This document shows, piece after piece, positions 1 through 12,051 of a DNA stretch of 64,000 nucleotides. The stretch is from Eutreptiella sp. 'Long Island Sound 2002' (lineage: Eukaryota > Euglenozoa > Euglenophyceae > Eutreptiales > Eutreptiaceae): assembly GCA_964036045.1 (NCBI GenBank), contig OZ038380.1:10005913-10069912 (forward strand). Direction: 5' to 3'. Made by a program: the position numbers and the translations under genes. The notes under the pieces are model-generated. The model was not told the DNA's origin and made no database searches. It saw nothing but the letters and a program-made list of their open reading frames with translations. Numbering within the stretch: position 1 is the stretch's first letter; every line of letters begins with the position of its first letter.

Positions 1-3000
1 CCACAATGTGGGGCACAAATAGTGAGTGCAGCATTGCCGCTAAAAACACATGGTGACACCCCAGTTTTGTGTGCAATAATGATTTACCACACTCCAATCA
101 TGACTTCTGCACAAAGGCTGCATGGCGAAGACCGAGCCAGTTTTGAGGCACAGTGGCCACAATGTGGGGCACGAACTGTGAGTGTAGCATTGCCGCTAAA
201 ACCACATGGTGAGACCCCAGTTTTGTGTGTAATAATGATTTACCACAGTCCAATCATGACTTCTGCACGAATGCTGCATGGCCGGGACCGAGCCAGTTTG
301 GGAGCATTGTGACCACAAGGTGGGCACAAACAGTGAGTGCAGCATTGCCGCAAAAAACACATGGTGAGACCCCTGTTTTGTGTGCAATAACGATTTACCA
401 CAGTCCAACCATGACTTCTGCACAAAGGCTGCATGGCCAAGACCGAGCCAGTTTTGGGGCACAGTGGCCACAATGTGGGGCACAAACAGTCAGTGCAGCA
501 TTGCCGCAAAAAACACATGGTTAGACCCCAGTTTTGCGGGCAATAATGATTTACCACAGTCCCACCATGACTTCTGCACAAAGGCTGCATGGCCAAGACC
601 GAGCCAGTTTTGGGGCACAGTGGCCACAATGTGGGGCACAAACAGTGAGTGCAGCATTGCCGCAAAAAACACATGGTGAGACCCCAGTTTTCTGTGCAAT
701 AATGATTTACCACAGTCCAACCATGACTTCTGCACAAAGGCTGCATGGCCAAGACCGAGCCAGTTTTGGGGCACAGTGGCCACAATGTGGGGCACAAATA
801 GTGAGTGCAGCATTGCCGCTAAAAACACATGGTGAGACCCCAGTTTTGTGTGCAATAATGATTTACCACACTCCAATCATGACTTCTGCACAAAGGCTGC
901 ATGGCGAAGACCGAGCCAGTTTTGAGGCACAGTGGCCACAATGTGGGGCACGAACTGTGAGTGTAGCATTGCCGCTAAAACCACATGGTGAGACCCCAGT
1001 TTTGTGTGTAATAATGATTTACCACAGTCCAATCATGACTTCTGCACAAAGGCTGCATGGCCAAGACCGAGGCAGTTTTGGAGCATTGTGACCACAATGT
1101 GGGGCACAAACAGTGAGTGCAGCATTGCCGCATAAGAAAAATGGTGAGACCCCAGTTTTCTGTGGAATAAAGATTTACCACAGTCCAACCATGACTTCTG
1201 CACAAAGGCTGCATGGCCAAGACCGAGCCAGTTTTGGGGCACAGTGGCCACAATGTGGGGCACAAACAGTGAGTGCAGCATTGCCGCTAAAACCACATGG
1301 CGAGACCCCAGTTTTCTGTGGAATAATGATTTACCACAGTCCAACCATGACTTCTGCACAAAGGCTGCATGGCCAAGACCGAGCCAGCTTTGGGGCACAG
1401 TGGCCACAATGTGGGGCACAAACAGTGAGTGCAGCATTGCCGCAAAAAACACATGGTGAGACCCCAGTTTTGTGTGCAATAATGATTTACCACAGTGCAA
1501 TCATGACTTCTGCACAAAGGCTGCATGGCGAAGACCGAGCCAGTTTTGAGGCACAGTGGCCACAATGTGGGGCACAAACTGTGGGTGTAGCATTGCCGCT
1601 AAAACCACATGGTGAGACCCCAGTTTTGTGTGTAATAATGATTCACCACAGTCCAATCATGACTTCTGCACAAAGGCTGCATGGCCAAGACCGAGCCAGC
1701 TTTGGGGCACAGTGGCCACAATGTGGGGCACAAACAGTGAGTGCAGCATTGCCGCAAAAAACACATGGTGAGACCCCAGTTTTGTGTGTAATAATGATTC
1801 ACCACAGTCCAATCATGACTTCTGCACAAAGGCTGCATGGCCAAGACCGAGGCAGTTTTGGAGCATTGTGACCACAATGTGGGGCACAAACAGTGAGTGC
1901 AGCATTGCCGCATAAAACACATGGTGAGACCCCAGTTTTCTGTGGAGTAATGATTTACCACAGTCCAACCATGACTTCTGCACAAAGGCTGCATGGCCAA
2001 GACCGAGCCAGTTTTGGGGCACAGTGGCCACAATGTGGGGCACAAACAGTGAGTGCAGCATTGCCGCTAAAACCACATGGTGAGACCCCAGTTTTGTGTG
2101 CAATAATGATTTACCACAGTCCAATCATGACTTCTGCACAAAGGCTGCATGGCCAAGACCGAGCCAGCTTTGGGGCACAGTGGCCACAATGTGGGGCACA
2201 AACAGTGAGTGCACCATTGCCGCAAAAAACACATGGTTAGACCCCAGTTTTGTGTGCAATAATGATTTACCACAGTCCAATGATGACTTCTGCACAAAGG
2301 CTGCATGGCCAAGACCGAGCCAGTTTTGGGGCACAGTGACCACAATGTGGGGCACAAACAGTGAGTGCAGCATTGCCGCAAAAAAACACATGGTAAGACC
2401 CCAATTTTCTGTGGAATGATGATTTACCACAGTCCAATCATGACTTCTGCACAAAGGCTGCATGGCCAAGACCGAGCCAGTTTTGGGGCACAGTGACCAC
2501 AATGTGGGGCACAAACAGTGAGTGCAGCATTGCCGCAAAAAACACATGGTGCGACCCCAGTTTTGTGTGCAATAATGATTTACCACAGTCCAACCATGAC
2601 TTCTGCACAAAGGCTGCATGGCCAAGACCGAGCCAGTTTTGGGGCACAGTCGCCACAATGTGGGGCACAAACAGTGAGTGCAGCATCGCCGCAAAAAACA
2701 CATGGTTAGACCCCAGTTTTGCGGGCAATAATGATTTACCACAGTCCAACCATGACATTTTGCACAAAGGCTGCATGGCCAAGACCGAGCCAGTTTTGGG
2801 GCACAGTGGCCACAATGTGGGGCACAAACAGTGAGTGCAGCATTGCCGCAAAAAACACATGGTGAGACCCCAGTTTTCTGTGCAATAATGATTTACCACA
2901 GTCCAACCATGACTTCTGCACAAAGGCTGCATGGCCAAGACCGAGCCAGTTTTGGGGCACAGTGGCCACAATGTGGGGCACAAATAGTGAGTGCAGCATT

Positions 3001-5967
3001 GCCGCAAAAAACACATGGTGAGACCCCAGTTTTGTGTGCAATAATGATTTACCACACTCCAATCATGACTTCTGCACAAAGGCTGCATGGCCAAGACCGA
3101 GCCAGTTTTGAGGCACAGTGGCCACAATGTGGGGCACAAACTGTGAGTGTAGCATTGCCGCTAAAACCACATGGTGAGACCCCAGTTTTGTGTGTAATAA
3201 TGATTTACCACAGTCCAATCATGACTTCTGCACAAAGGCTGCATGGCCAAGACCGAGCCAGCTTTGGGGCACAGTGGCCACAATGTGGGGCACAAACTGT
3301 GAGTGTAGCATTGCCGCAAAAAACACATGGTGAGACCCCAGTTTTGTGTGTAATAATGATTTACCACAGTCCAACCATGACTTCTGCACAAAGGCTGCAT
3401 GGCCAAGACCGAGGCAGTTTTGGAGCATTGTGACCACAATGTGGGGCACAAACAGTGAGTGCAGCATTGCCGCATAAAAAAAATGGTGAGACCCCAGTTT
3501 TCTGTGGAATAATGATTTACCACAGTCCAACCATGACTTCTGCACAAAGGCTGCATGGCCAAGACCGAGCCAGTTTTGGGGCACAGTGGCCACAATGTGG
3601 GGCACAAACAGTGAGTGCAGCATTGCCGCTAAAACCACATGGTGAGACCCCAGTTTTCTGTGGAATAATGATTTACCACAGTCCAACCATGACTTCTGCA
3701 CAAAGGCTGCATGGCCAAGACCGAGCCAGTTTTGGGGCACAGTGGCCACAATGTGGGGCACAAACAGTGAGTGCAGCATTGCCGCAAAAAACACATGGTG
3801 AGACCCCAGTTTTGTGTGCAATAATGATTTACCACAGTCCAATCATGACTTCTGCACAAAGGCTGCATGGCCAAGACCGAGCCAGCTTTGAGGCACAGTG
3901 GCCACAATGTGGGGCACAAACAGTGAGTGTAGCATTGCCGCTAAAACCACATGGTGAGACCCCAGTTTTGTGTGTAATAATGATTTACCACAGTCCAATC
4001 ATGACTTCTGCACAAAGGCTGCATGGCCAAGACCGAGCCAGCTTTGGGGCACAGTGGCCACAATGTGGGGCACAAACAGTGAGTGCAGCATTGCCGCAAA
4101 AAACACATGGTGAGACCCCAGTTTTGTGTGGAATGATGATTTACCACAGTCCAACCATGACTTCTGCACAAAGGCTGCATGGCCAAGACCGAGGCAGTTT
4201 TGGAGCATTGTGACCACAATGTGGGGCACAAACAGTGAGTGCAGCATTGCCGCATAAAAAAAATGGTGAGACCCCAGTTTTCTGTCGAATAATGATTTAC
4301 CACAGTCGAACCATGACTTCTGCACAAAGGCTGCAGGGCCAAGACCGAGCCAGTTTTGGGGCACAGTGGCCACAATGTGGGGCACAAACAGTGAGTGCAG
4401 CATTGCCGCTAAAACCACATGGTGAGACCCCAGTTTTGTGTGCAATAATGATTTACCACAGTCCAATCATGACTTCTGCACAAAGGCTGCATGGCCAAGA
4501 CCGAGCCAGTTTTGGGGCACAGTGGCCACAATGTGGGGCACAAACAGTGAGTGCAGCATTGCCGCAAAAAACACATGGTGAGACCCCAGTTTTGTGTGCA
4601 ATAATGATTTACCACAGTCCAATCATGACTTCTGCACAAAGGCTGCATGGCCAAGACCGAGCCAGTTTTGGGGCACAGTGGCCACAATGTGGGGCACAAA
4701 CTGTGAGTGCAGCATTGCCGCAAAAAACACATGGTTAGACCCCAGTTTTGTGTGCAATAATGATTTACCACAGTCCAACCATGACTTCTGCACAAAAGCT
4801 GCATGGCCAAGACCGAGCCAGTTTTGGGGGGGAGTGACCACAATGTGGGGCACAAACAGTGAGTGCAGCATTGCCGCAAAAAACACATGGTGAGACCCCA
4901 ATTTTCTGTGGAATGATGATTTACCACAGTCCAATCATGACTTCTGCACAAAGGCTGCATGGCCAAGACCGAGCCAGTTTTGGGGCACAGTGACCACAAT
5001 GTGGGGCACAAACAGTGAGTGCAGCATTGCAACAAAAAAAACATGGTGCGACCCCAGGTTTGTGTGCAATAATGATTTACCACAGTCCAACCATGACTTC
5101 TGCACGAAGGCTGCATGGCCAAGACCGAGCCATTTCTGGGGCACAGTGGCCACAATGTGGGGCACAAACAGTGAGTGCAGCATTGCCGCAAAAACCACAT
5201 GGTGAGACCGCAGTTTTCTGTGGAATGATGATTTACCACAGTCCGATCATGACTTCTGCACAAAGGCTGCATGGCCAAGACCGAGCCAGTTTTGGGGCAC
5301 AGTGACCACAATGTGGGGCACAAACAGTGAGTGCAGCATTGCAACAAAAAACACATGGTGCGACCCCAGGTTTGTGTGCAATAATGATTTACCACAGTCC
5401 AACCATGACTTCTGCACGAAGGCTGCATGGCCAAGACCGAGCCAGTTTTGGGGCACAGTGGCCACAATGTGGGGCACAAACAGTGAGTGCAGCATTGCCG
5501 CAAAAACCACATGGTGAGACCGCAGTTTTCTGTGGAATGATGATTTACCACAGTCCAATCATGACTTCTGCACAAAGGCTGCATGGCCAAGACCGAGCCA
5601 GCTTTGGGGCACAGTGGCCACAATGTGGGGCACAAACAGTGAGTGCAGCATTGCCGCAAAAAACACGTGGGGAGACCCCAGTTTTCTGTGGAATGATGAT
5701 TTACCACAGTCCAATCATGACTTCTGCACAAAGGCTGCATGGCCAAGACCGAGCCAGTTTTGGGGCACAGTGGCCACAATGTGGGGCACAAACAGTGAGT
5801 GCAGCATTGCCGCAAAAAACACATGGTGAGACCCCAGTTTTCTGTGGAATAATGATTTACCACAGTCCAACCATGACTTCTGCACAAAGGCTGCATGGCC
5901 AAGACCGAGCCAGTTTTGGGGCACAGTGACTACAATGTGGGGCACAAACAGTGAGTGCAGCATTGCC
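1..5967 (+). repeat. Left direct-orientation segment of the satellite
   Basis: About 38 head-to-tail monomers. Frequent local variants are GCCGCTAAAACCACATGG in place of the A-run, GAGGCACAGTGG, and GGAGCATTGTGACC in the second half (near 298, 1078, 1858, 3420 and 4200). The last type is followed by CATAAAA-type monomers near 1130, 1910, 3472 and 4252. Bases 22-312 resemble 802-1091 at a spacing of 780 bp (5 monomers). The block near 1113-1871 resembles 3455-4213 at 2,342 bp (15 monomers plus 2 bp), with several scattered differences, so it is an older duplication than those further right. Confidence 0.93.
4970..5600 (+). repeat. Tandem dimer duplication (312 bp)
   Basis: Two adjacent two-monomer units share unusual bases. 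The block GCATTGCAACAAAAAA, GGTGCGACCCCAGG, TCTGCACGAAGG and GAGACCGCAG occurs near 5027-5210 and again 312 bp later near 5339-5525. The second copy differs by only a few bases: GAGCCATTTCTGG at about 5129 against GAGCCAGTTTTGG, and one extra A in the first copy. The shared private variants show a recent duplication of a dimer. Confidence 0.85.
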
Positions 5968-5981
5968 TGTTTGTGCCCCAC
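5937..5981. repeat. Left inversion junction, head-to-head palindrome with 17-nt spacer
   Basis: GTGGGGCACAAACA (5937-5950) and its exact reverse complement (5968-5981) flank the 17-nt spacer GTGAGTGCAGCATTGCC (5951-5967), which is monomer positions 1-17. Beyond the perfect 14-bp arms the palindrome continues imperfectly, because both sides are satellite in opposite orientation. The orientation switch falls after base 5967. A 1-bp ambiguity remains, since the C at 5967 could belong to either side. Confidence 0.95.
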
Positions 5982-8900
5982 TTTGTGGCCATTGTGCCCC
6001 AAAACTGGCTCGGTCTTGGCCATGCAGCCTTTGTGCAGAAGTCATGATTGGACTGTGGTAAATCATTATTGCACACAAAACTGGGGTCTCACCATGTGTT
6101 TTTTGCGGCAATGCTGCACTCACTGTTTGTGCCCCACATTGTGGCCACTGTGCCCCAAATCTGGCTCGGTCCCGGCCATGCAGCCTTTGTGCAGAAGTCA
6201 TGGTTGGACTGTGGTAAATCATTATTGCACGCAAAACTGGGGTCTAACCATGTGTTTTTGGCGGCAATGCTGCACTCACTGTTTGTGCCCCACATTGTGG
6301 CCACTGTGCCCCAAAACTGGCTTGGTCTTGGCCATGCAGCCTTTGTGCAGAAGTCATGATTGGAGTGTGGTAAATCAGTATTGCACACAAAACTGGGGTC
6401 TCACCGTGTGTTTTTTGCGGCAATGCTGCACTCACTGTTTGTGCCCCACATTGTGGCCACTGTGCCCCAAAACTGGCTCGGTCTTGGCCATGCAGCCTTT
6501 GTGCAGAAGTCATGATTGGACTGTGGTTAATCATTATTCCACAGAAAACTGGGGTCTCACCATGTGGTTTTAGCGGCAATGCTGCACTCACTGTTTGTGC
6601 CCCACATTGTGGCCACTGTGCCCCAAAACTGGCTCGGTCTTGGCCATGCAGCCTTTGTGCAGAAGTCATGGTTGGACTGTGGTAAATCATTATTGCACAG
6701 AAAACTGGGGTCTCACCATGTGTTTTGTGCGGCAATGCTGCACTCACTGTTTGTGCCCACATTGTGGTCACAATGCTCCAAAACTGGCTCGGTCCCGGCC
6801 ATGCAGCCTTTGTGCAGAAGTCATGATTGGAGTGTGGTAAATCAGTATTGCACACAAAACTGGGGTCTCACCGTGTGTTTTTTGCGGCAATGCTGCACTC
6901 ACTGTTTGTGCCCCACATTGTGGCCACTGTGCCCCAAAACTGGCTCGGTCTTGGCCATGCAGCCTTTGTGCAGAAGTCATGATTGGACTGTGGTTAATCA
7001 TTATTCCACAGAAAACTGGGGTCTCACCATGTGGTTTTAGCGGCAATGCTGCACTCACTGTTTGTGCCCCACATTGTGGCCACTGTGCCCCAAAACTGGC
7101 TCGGTCTTGGCCATGCAGCCTTTGTGCAGAAGTCATGATTGGACTGTGGTAAATCATTATTGCACACAAAACTGGGGTCTCACCATGTGTTTTTTGCGGC
7201 AATGCTGCACTCACTGTTTGTGCCCCACATTGTGGCCACTGTGCCCCAAAACTGGCTCGGTCTTGGCCATGCAGCCTTTGTGGAGAAGTCATGATTGGAC
7301 TGTGGTAAATCATTATTGCACGCAAAACTGGGGTCTCACCATGTGTTTTTTGCGGCAATGCTGCACTCACTGTTTCTGCCCCACATTGTGGCCACTGTGC
7401 CCCAAAACTGGCTCGGTCTTGGCCATGCAGCCTTTGTGCAGAAGTCATGGTTGGACTGTGGTAAATCATTATTCCACAGAAAACTGGGGTCTCGCCATGT
7501 GTTTTTTGCGGCAATGCTGCACTCACAGTTTGTGCCCACATTGTGGCCACTGTGCCCCAAAACTGGCTCGGTCTTGGCCATGCAGCCTTTGTGCGGAAGT
7601 CATGGTTGGACTGTGGTTAATCATTATTCCACAGAAAACTGGGGTCTCACCATGTGTTTTTTGCGGCAATGCTGCACTCACTGTTTGTGCCCCACATTGT
7701 GGCCACTGTGCCCCAAAACTGGCTCGGTCCTGGCCATGCAGCCTTTGTGCAGAAGTCATGGTTGGACTGTGGTAAATCATTATTGCACACCAAACTGGGG
7801 TCGCACCATGTGTTTTTTGTTGCAATGCTGCGCTCACAGTTTGTGCCCCACATTGTGGCCACTGTGCCCCAAAACTGGCTCGGTCTTGGCCATGCAGCCT
7901 TTGTGCAGAAGTCATCATTGGACTGTGTTAAATCATCATTCCACAGAAAACGGGCGTCTCACCATGTGTTTTTTGCGGCAATGCTGCAATCACTGTTTGT
8001 GCCCCATATTGTAGTCACTGTGCCCCAAAACTGGCTCGGTCTTGGCCATGCAGCCTTTGTGCAGAAGTCATGGTTGGACTGTGGTAAATCATTATTCCAC
8101 AGAAAACTGGGGTCTCACCATGTGGTTTTAGCGGCAATGCTGCACTCACTGTTTGTGCCCCACATTGTGGCCACTGTGCCCCAAAACTGGCTCGGTCTTG
8201 GCCATGCAGCCTTTGTGCAGAAGTCATGGTTGGACTGTGGTAAATCATTATTCCACAGAAAACTGGGGTCTCACCATTTTTTTTATGCGGCAATGCTGCA
8301 CTCACTGTTTGTGCCCCACCTTGTGGTCACAATGCTCCAAAACTGCCTCGGTCTTGGCCATGCAGTCTTTGTGCAGAAGTCATGGTTGGACTGTGGTAAA
8401 TCATTATTACACACAAAACTGGGGTCTCACCATGTGTTGTTTGCGGCAATGCTGCACTCACTGTTTGTGCCCCACATTGTGGCCACTGTGCCCCAAAGCT
8501 GGCTCGGTCTTGGCCATGCAGCCTTTGTGCAGAAGTCATGATTGGACTGTGGTAAATCATTATTACACACAAAACTGGGGTCTCACCATGTGGTTTTAGC
8601 GGCAATTCTACACTCACAGTTTGTGCCCCACATTGTGGCCACTGTGCCTCAAAGCTGGCTCGGTCTTGGCCATGCAGCCTTTGTGCAGAAGTCATGGTTG
8701 GACTGTGGTAAATCATTATTGCACACAAAACTGGGGTCTCACCATGTGTTTTTGCGGCAATGCTGCACTCACTGTTTGTGCCCCACATTGTGGCCACTGT
8801 GCCCCAAAACTGGCTCGGTCTTGGCCATGCAGCCTTTGTGCAGAAGTCATGGTTGGACTGTGGTAAATCATTATTGCACGCAAAACTGGGGTCTCACCAT

Positions 8901-9067
8901 GTGTTTTTTGCGGCAATGCTGCACTCACTGTTTGTGCCCCACATTGTGGCCACTGTGCCCCAAAACTGGCTCGGTCTTGGCCATGCAGCCTTTGTGCAGA
9001 AGTCATCATTGGACTGTGGTAAATCATCATTCCACAGAAAACGGGGGTCTCACCATGTGTTTTTTGC
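5968..9067 (-). repeat. Inverted block of the satellite, 19 monomers plus 139 nt
   Basis: Within this interval every monomer reads as the reverse complement of the flanking array. It opens with the complement of monomer position 156 and closes with the complement of position 18. The expected length for 19 monomers plus 139 nt is 3,103 bp. The observed 3,100 bp is explained by three 1-bp deletions: shortened GGGG tracts near 6748 and 7531, and a shortened T-run near 8745. Excising and flipping the block restores perfect 156-bp phase on both sides. This is what a simple inversion would leave. An inverted insertion of a copied segment is also possible. Confidence 0.95.
6361..7150 (-). repeat. 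Three-monomer tandem duplication inside the inverted block
   Basis: The segment starting TGGAGTGTGGTAAATCAG at 6361 recurs at 6828, 467 bp later (3 monomers minus 1 bp). Both copies carry the rare CTCACCGTGTG, then CTGTGGTTAATCATTATTCC and CATGTGGTTTTAGCGG. They are nearly identical for about 300 bp and then diverge at the GGTTGGACTG/GATTGGACTG site. The duplication postdates the monomer variants but may be older or younger than the inversion. Confidence 0.85.
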
Positions 9068-9108
9068 GTGAGTGCAGCATTGCCGCAAAAAACACATGGT
9101 GAGACCCC
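9044..9108. repeat. Right inversion junction, tail-to-tail palindrome with 17-nt spacer
   Basis: Perfect 24-bp inverted arms at 9044-9067 and 9085-9108 (inner ends TGTTTTTTGC and GCAAAAAACA) surround the same 17-nt spacer, GTGAGTGCAGCATTGCC, at 9068-9084. The minus-oriented block ends with the complement of monomer position 18. The plus array resumes at monomer position 1. The G at 9068 gives a 1-bp ambiguity that mirrors the one at the left junction. Confidence 0.95.
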
Positions 9109-12051
9109 AGTTTTGTGTGCAATAATGATTTACCACAGTCCAACCATGACTTCTGCACAAAGGCTGCATGGCCAAGACCGAGCCAGTTTTGGGGCACAGT
9201 GGCCACAATGTGGGGCACAAACAGTGAGTGCAGCATTGCCGCTAAAACCACATGGTGAGACCCCAGTTTTGTGTGCAATAATGATTTACCACAGTCCAAC
9301 CATGACTTCTGCACAAAGGCTGCATGGCCGGGACCGAGCCAGTTTTGGAGCATTGTGACCACAATGTGGGCACAAACAGTGAGTGCAGCATTGCCGCTAA
9401 AACCACATGGTGAGACCCCAGTTTTCTGTGGAATAATGATTTACCACAGTCCAATCATGACTTCTGCACAAAGGCTGCATGGCCGGGACCGAGCCAGTTT
9501 TGGGGCACAGTGGCCACAATGTGGGGCACAAACAGTGAGTGCAGCATTGCCGCAAAAAACACACGGTGAGACCCCAGTTTTGCGTGCAATAATGATTTAC
9601 CACAGTCCAACCATGACTTCTGCACAAAGGCTGCATGGCCGGGACCGAGCCAGTTTTGGGGCACAGTGGCCACAATGTGGGGCACAAACAGTGAGTGCAG
9701 CATTGCCGCAAAAAACACATGGTGAGACCCCAGTTTTGTGTGCAATAATGATTTACCACAGTCCAATCATGACTTCTGCACAAAGGCTGCATGGCCAAGA
9801 CCGAGCCAGTTTTGGGGCACAGTGGCCACAATGTGGGGCACAAACAGTGAGTGCAGCATTGCCGCAAAAAGCACATGGTGAGACCCCAGTTTTGTGTGCA
9901 ATAATGATTCACCACAGTCCAATCATGACTTCTGCACAAAGGCTGCATGGCCAAGACCGAGCCAGTTTTGGAGCACAGTGGCCACAATGTGGGGCACAAA
10001 CAGTGAGTGCAGCATTGCCGCAAAAAACACATGGTGAGACCCCAGTTTTGTGTGCAACACTGATTTACCACAGTCCAATCATGACTTCTGCACAAAGGCT
10101 GCATGGCCAAGACCGAGCCAGTTTTGGGGCACAGTGGCCACAATGTGGGGCACAAACAGTGAGTGCAGCATTGCCGCAAAAAACACATGGTGAGACCCCA
10201 GTTTTGTGTGCAATAAGGAATTAGCACACTCCAATCATGACTTCTGCACAAAGGCTGCATGGCCAAGACCGAGCCAGCTTTGAGGCACAGTGGCCACAAT
10301 GTGGGGCAGAAACTGTGAGTGTAGCATTGCCGCTAAAACCACATGGTGAGACCCCAGTTTTGTGTGTAATAATGATTTACCACAGTCCAACCATGACTTC
10401 TGCACAAAGGCTGCATGGCCAAGACCGAGCCAGCTTTGGGGCACAGTGGCCACAATGTGGGGCACAAACAGTGAGTGCAGCATTGCCGCAAACAACACAT
10501 GGTGAGACCCCAGTTTTGTGTGTAATAATGAATTACCACAGTCCAACCATGACTTCTGCACAAAGGCTGCATGGCCAAGACCGAGGCAGTTTTGGAGCAT
10601 TGTGACCACAATGTGGGGCACAAACTGTGAGTGCAGCATTGCCGCATAAAAAAAATGGTGAGACCCCAGTTTTCTGTGGAATAATGATTAACCACAGTCC
10701 AACCATGACTTCTGCACAAAGGCTGCATGGCCAAGACCGAGCCAGTTTTGGGGCACAGTGGCCACAATGTGGGGCACAAACAGTGACTGCAGCATTGCCG
10801 CTAAAACCACATGGTGAGACCCCAGTTTTGTGTGCAGTAATGATTTACCACAGTCCAATCATGACTTCTGCACAAAGGCTGCATGGCCAAGACCGAGCCA
10901 GTTTTGGGGCACAGTGGCCACAATGTGGGGCACAAACAGTGAGTGCAGCATTGCCGCAAAAAACACATGGTGAGACCCCAGTTTTGCGTGCAATAATGAT
11001 TTACCACAGTCCAATCATGACTTCTGCACAAAGGCTGCATGGCCAAGACCGAGCCAGTTTTTGGGCACAGTGGCCACAATGTGGGGCACAAACAGTGAGT
11101 GCAGCATTGCCGCAAAAAACACATGGTGAGACCCCAGTTTTGTGTGCAATAATGATTTACCACACTCCAATCATGACTTCTGCACAAAGGCTGCATGGCC
11201 AAGACCGAGCCAGCTTTGAGGCACAGTGGCCACAATGTGGGGCACAAACAGTGAGTGCAGCATTGCCGCAAAAAACACATGATGAGACCCCGGTTTTGTG
11301 TGTAATAATGGTTTACCACAGTCCAACCATGACTTCTGCACAAAGGCTGCATGGCCAAGACCGAGCCAGTTTTGGAGCATTGTGACCAAAATATGGGGCA
11401 CAAACAGTGAGTGCAGCATTGCCGTAAAAAACACATGGTGAGACCCCAGTTTTGTGTGCAATAATGATTTACCACACTCCAATCATGACTTCTGCACAAA
11501 GGCTGCATGGCCAAGACCGAGCCAGCTTTGGGGCACAGTGGCCACAATGTGGGGCACAAACAGTGAGTGCAGCATTGCCGCAAAAAACACATGGTGAGAC
11601 CCCAGCTTTGTGTGCAATAATGATTTACCACAGTCCAACCATGACTTCTGCACAAAGGCTGCATGGCCAAGACCGAGCCAGCTTTGGAACATTGTGGCCG
11701 GAATTTGTGGCACAAAGTGTGAGTGCAGCATTGCCGCAAAAAACACATGGTGAAACCCCAGTTTTGTGTGTAATAATGATTTACCACAGTCCAACCATGA
11801 CTTCTGCACAAAGGCTGCATGGCCAAGACCGAGCCAGTTTTGGGGCACAGTGGCCACAATGTGGGCCACAAACAGTGAGTGCAGCATTGCCGCAAAAAAC
11901 ACATGGTTAGACCCCAGTTTTGTGTGCAATAATGATTTACCACAGTCCAACCATGACTTCTGCACAAAGGCTGCATGGCCAAGACCGAGCCAGTTTTGGG
12001 GCACAGTGGCCACAATGTGGGGCACAAACAGTGAGTGCGGCATTGCCGCAA

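Noticed and set aside
5938-9108. Mobile element with inverted termini at 5,968-9,067
   Set aside because: The interior is ordinary satellite in reverse orientation. There is no transposase frame and no terminal repeats of the block itself. The flanking 17-nt direct repeats are simply monomer positions 1-17 and are predicted by a plain inversion.
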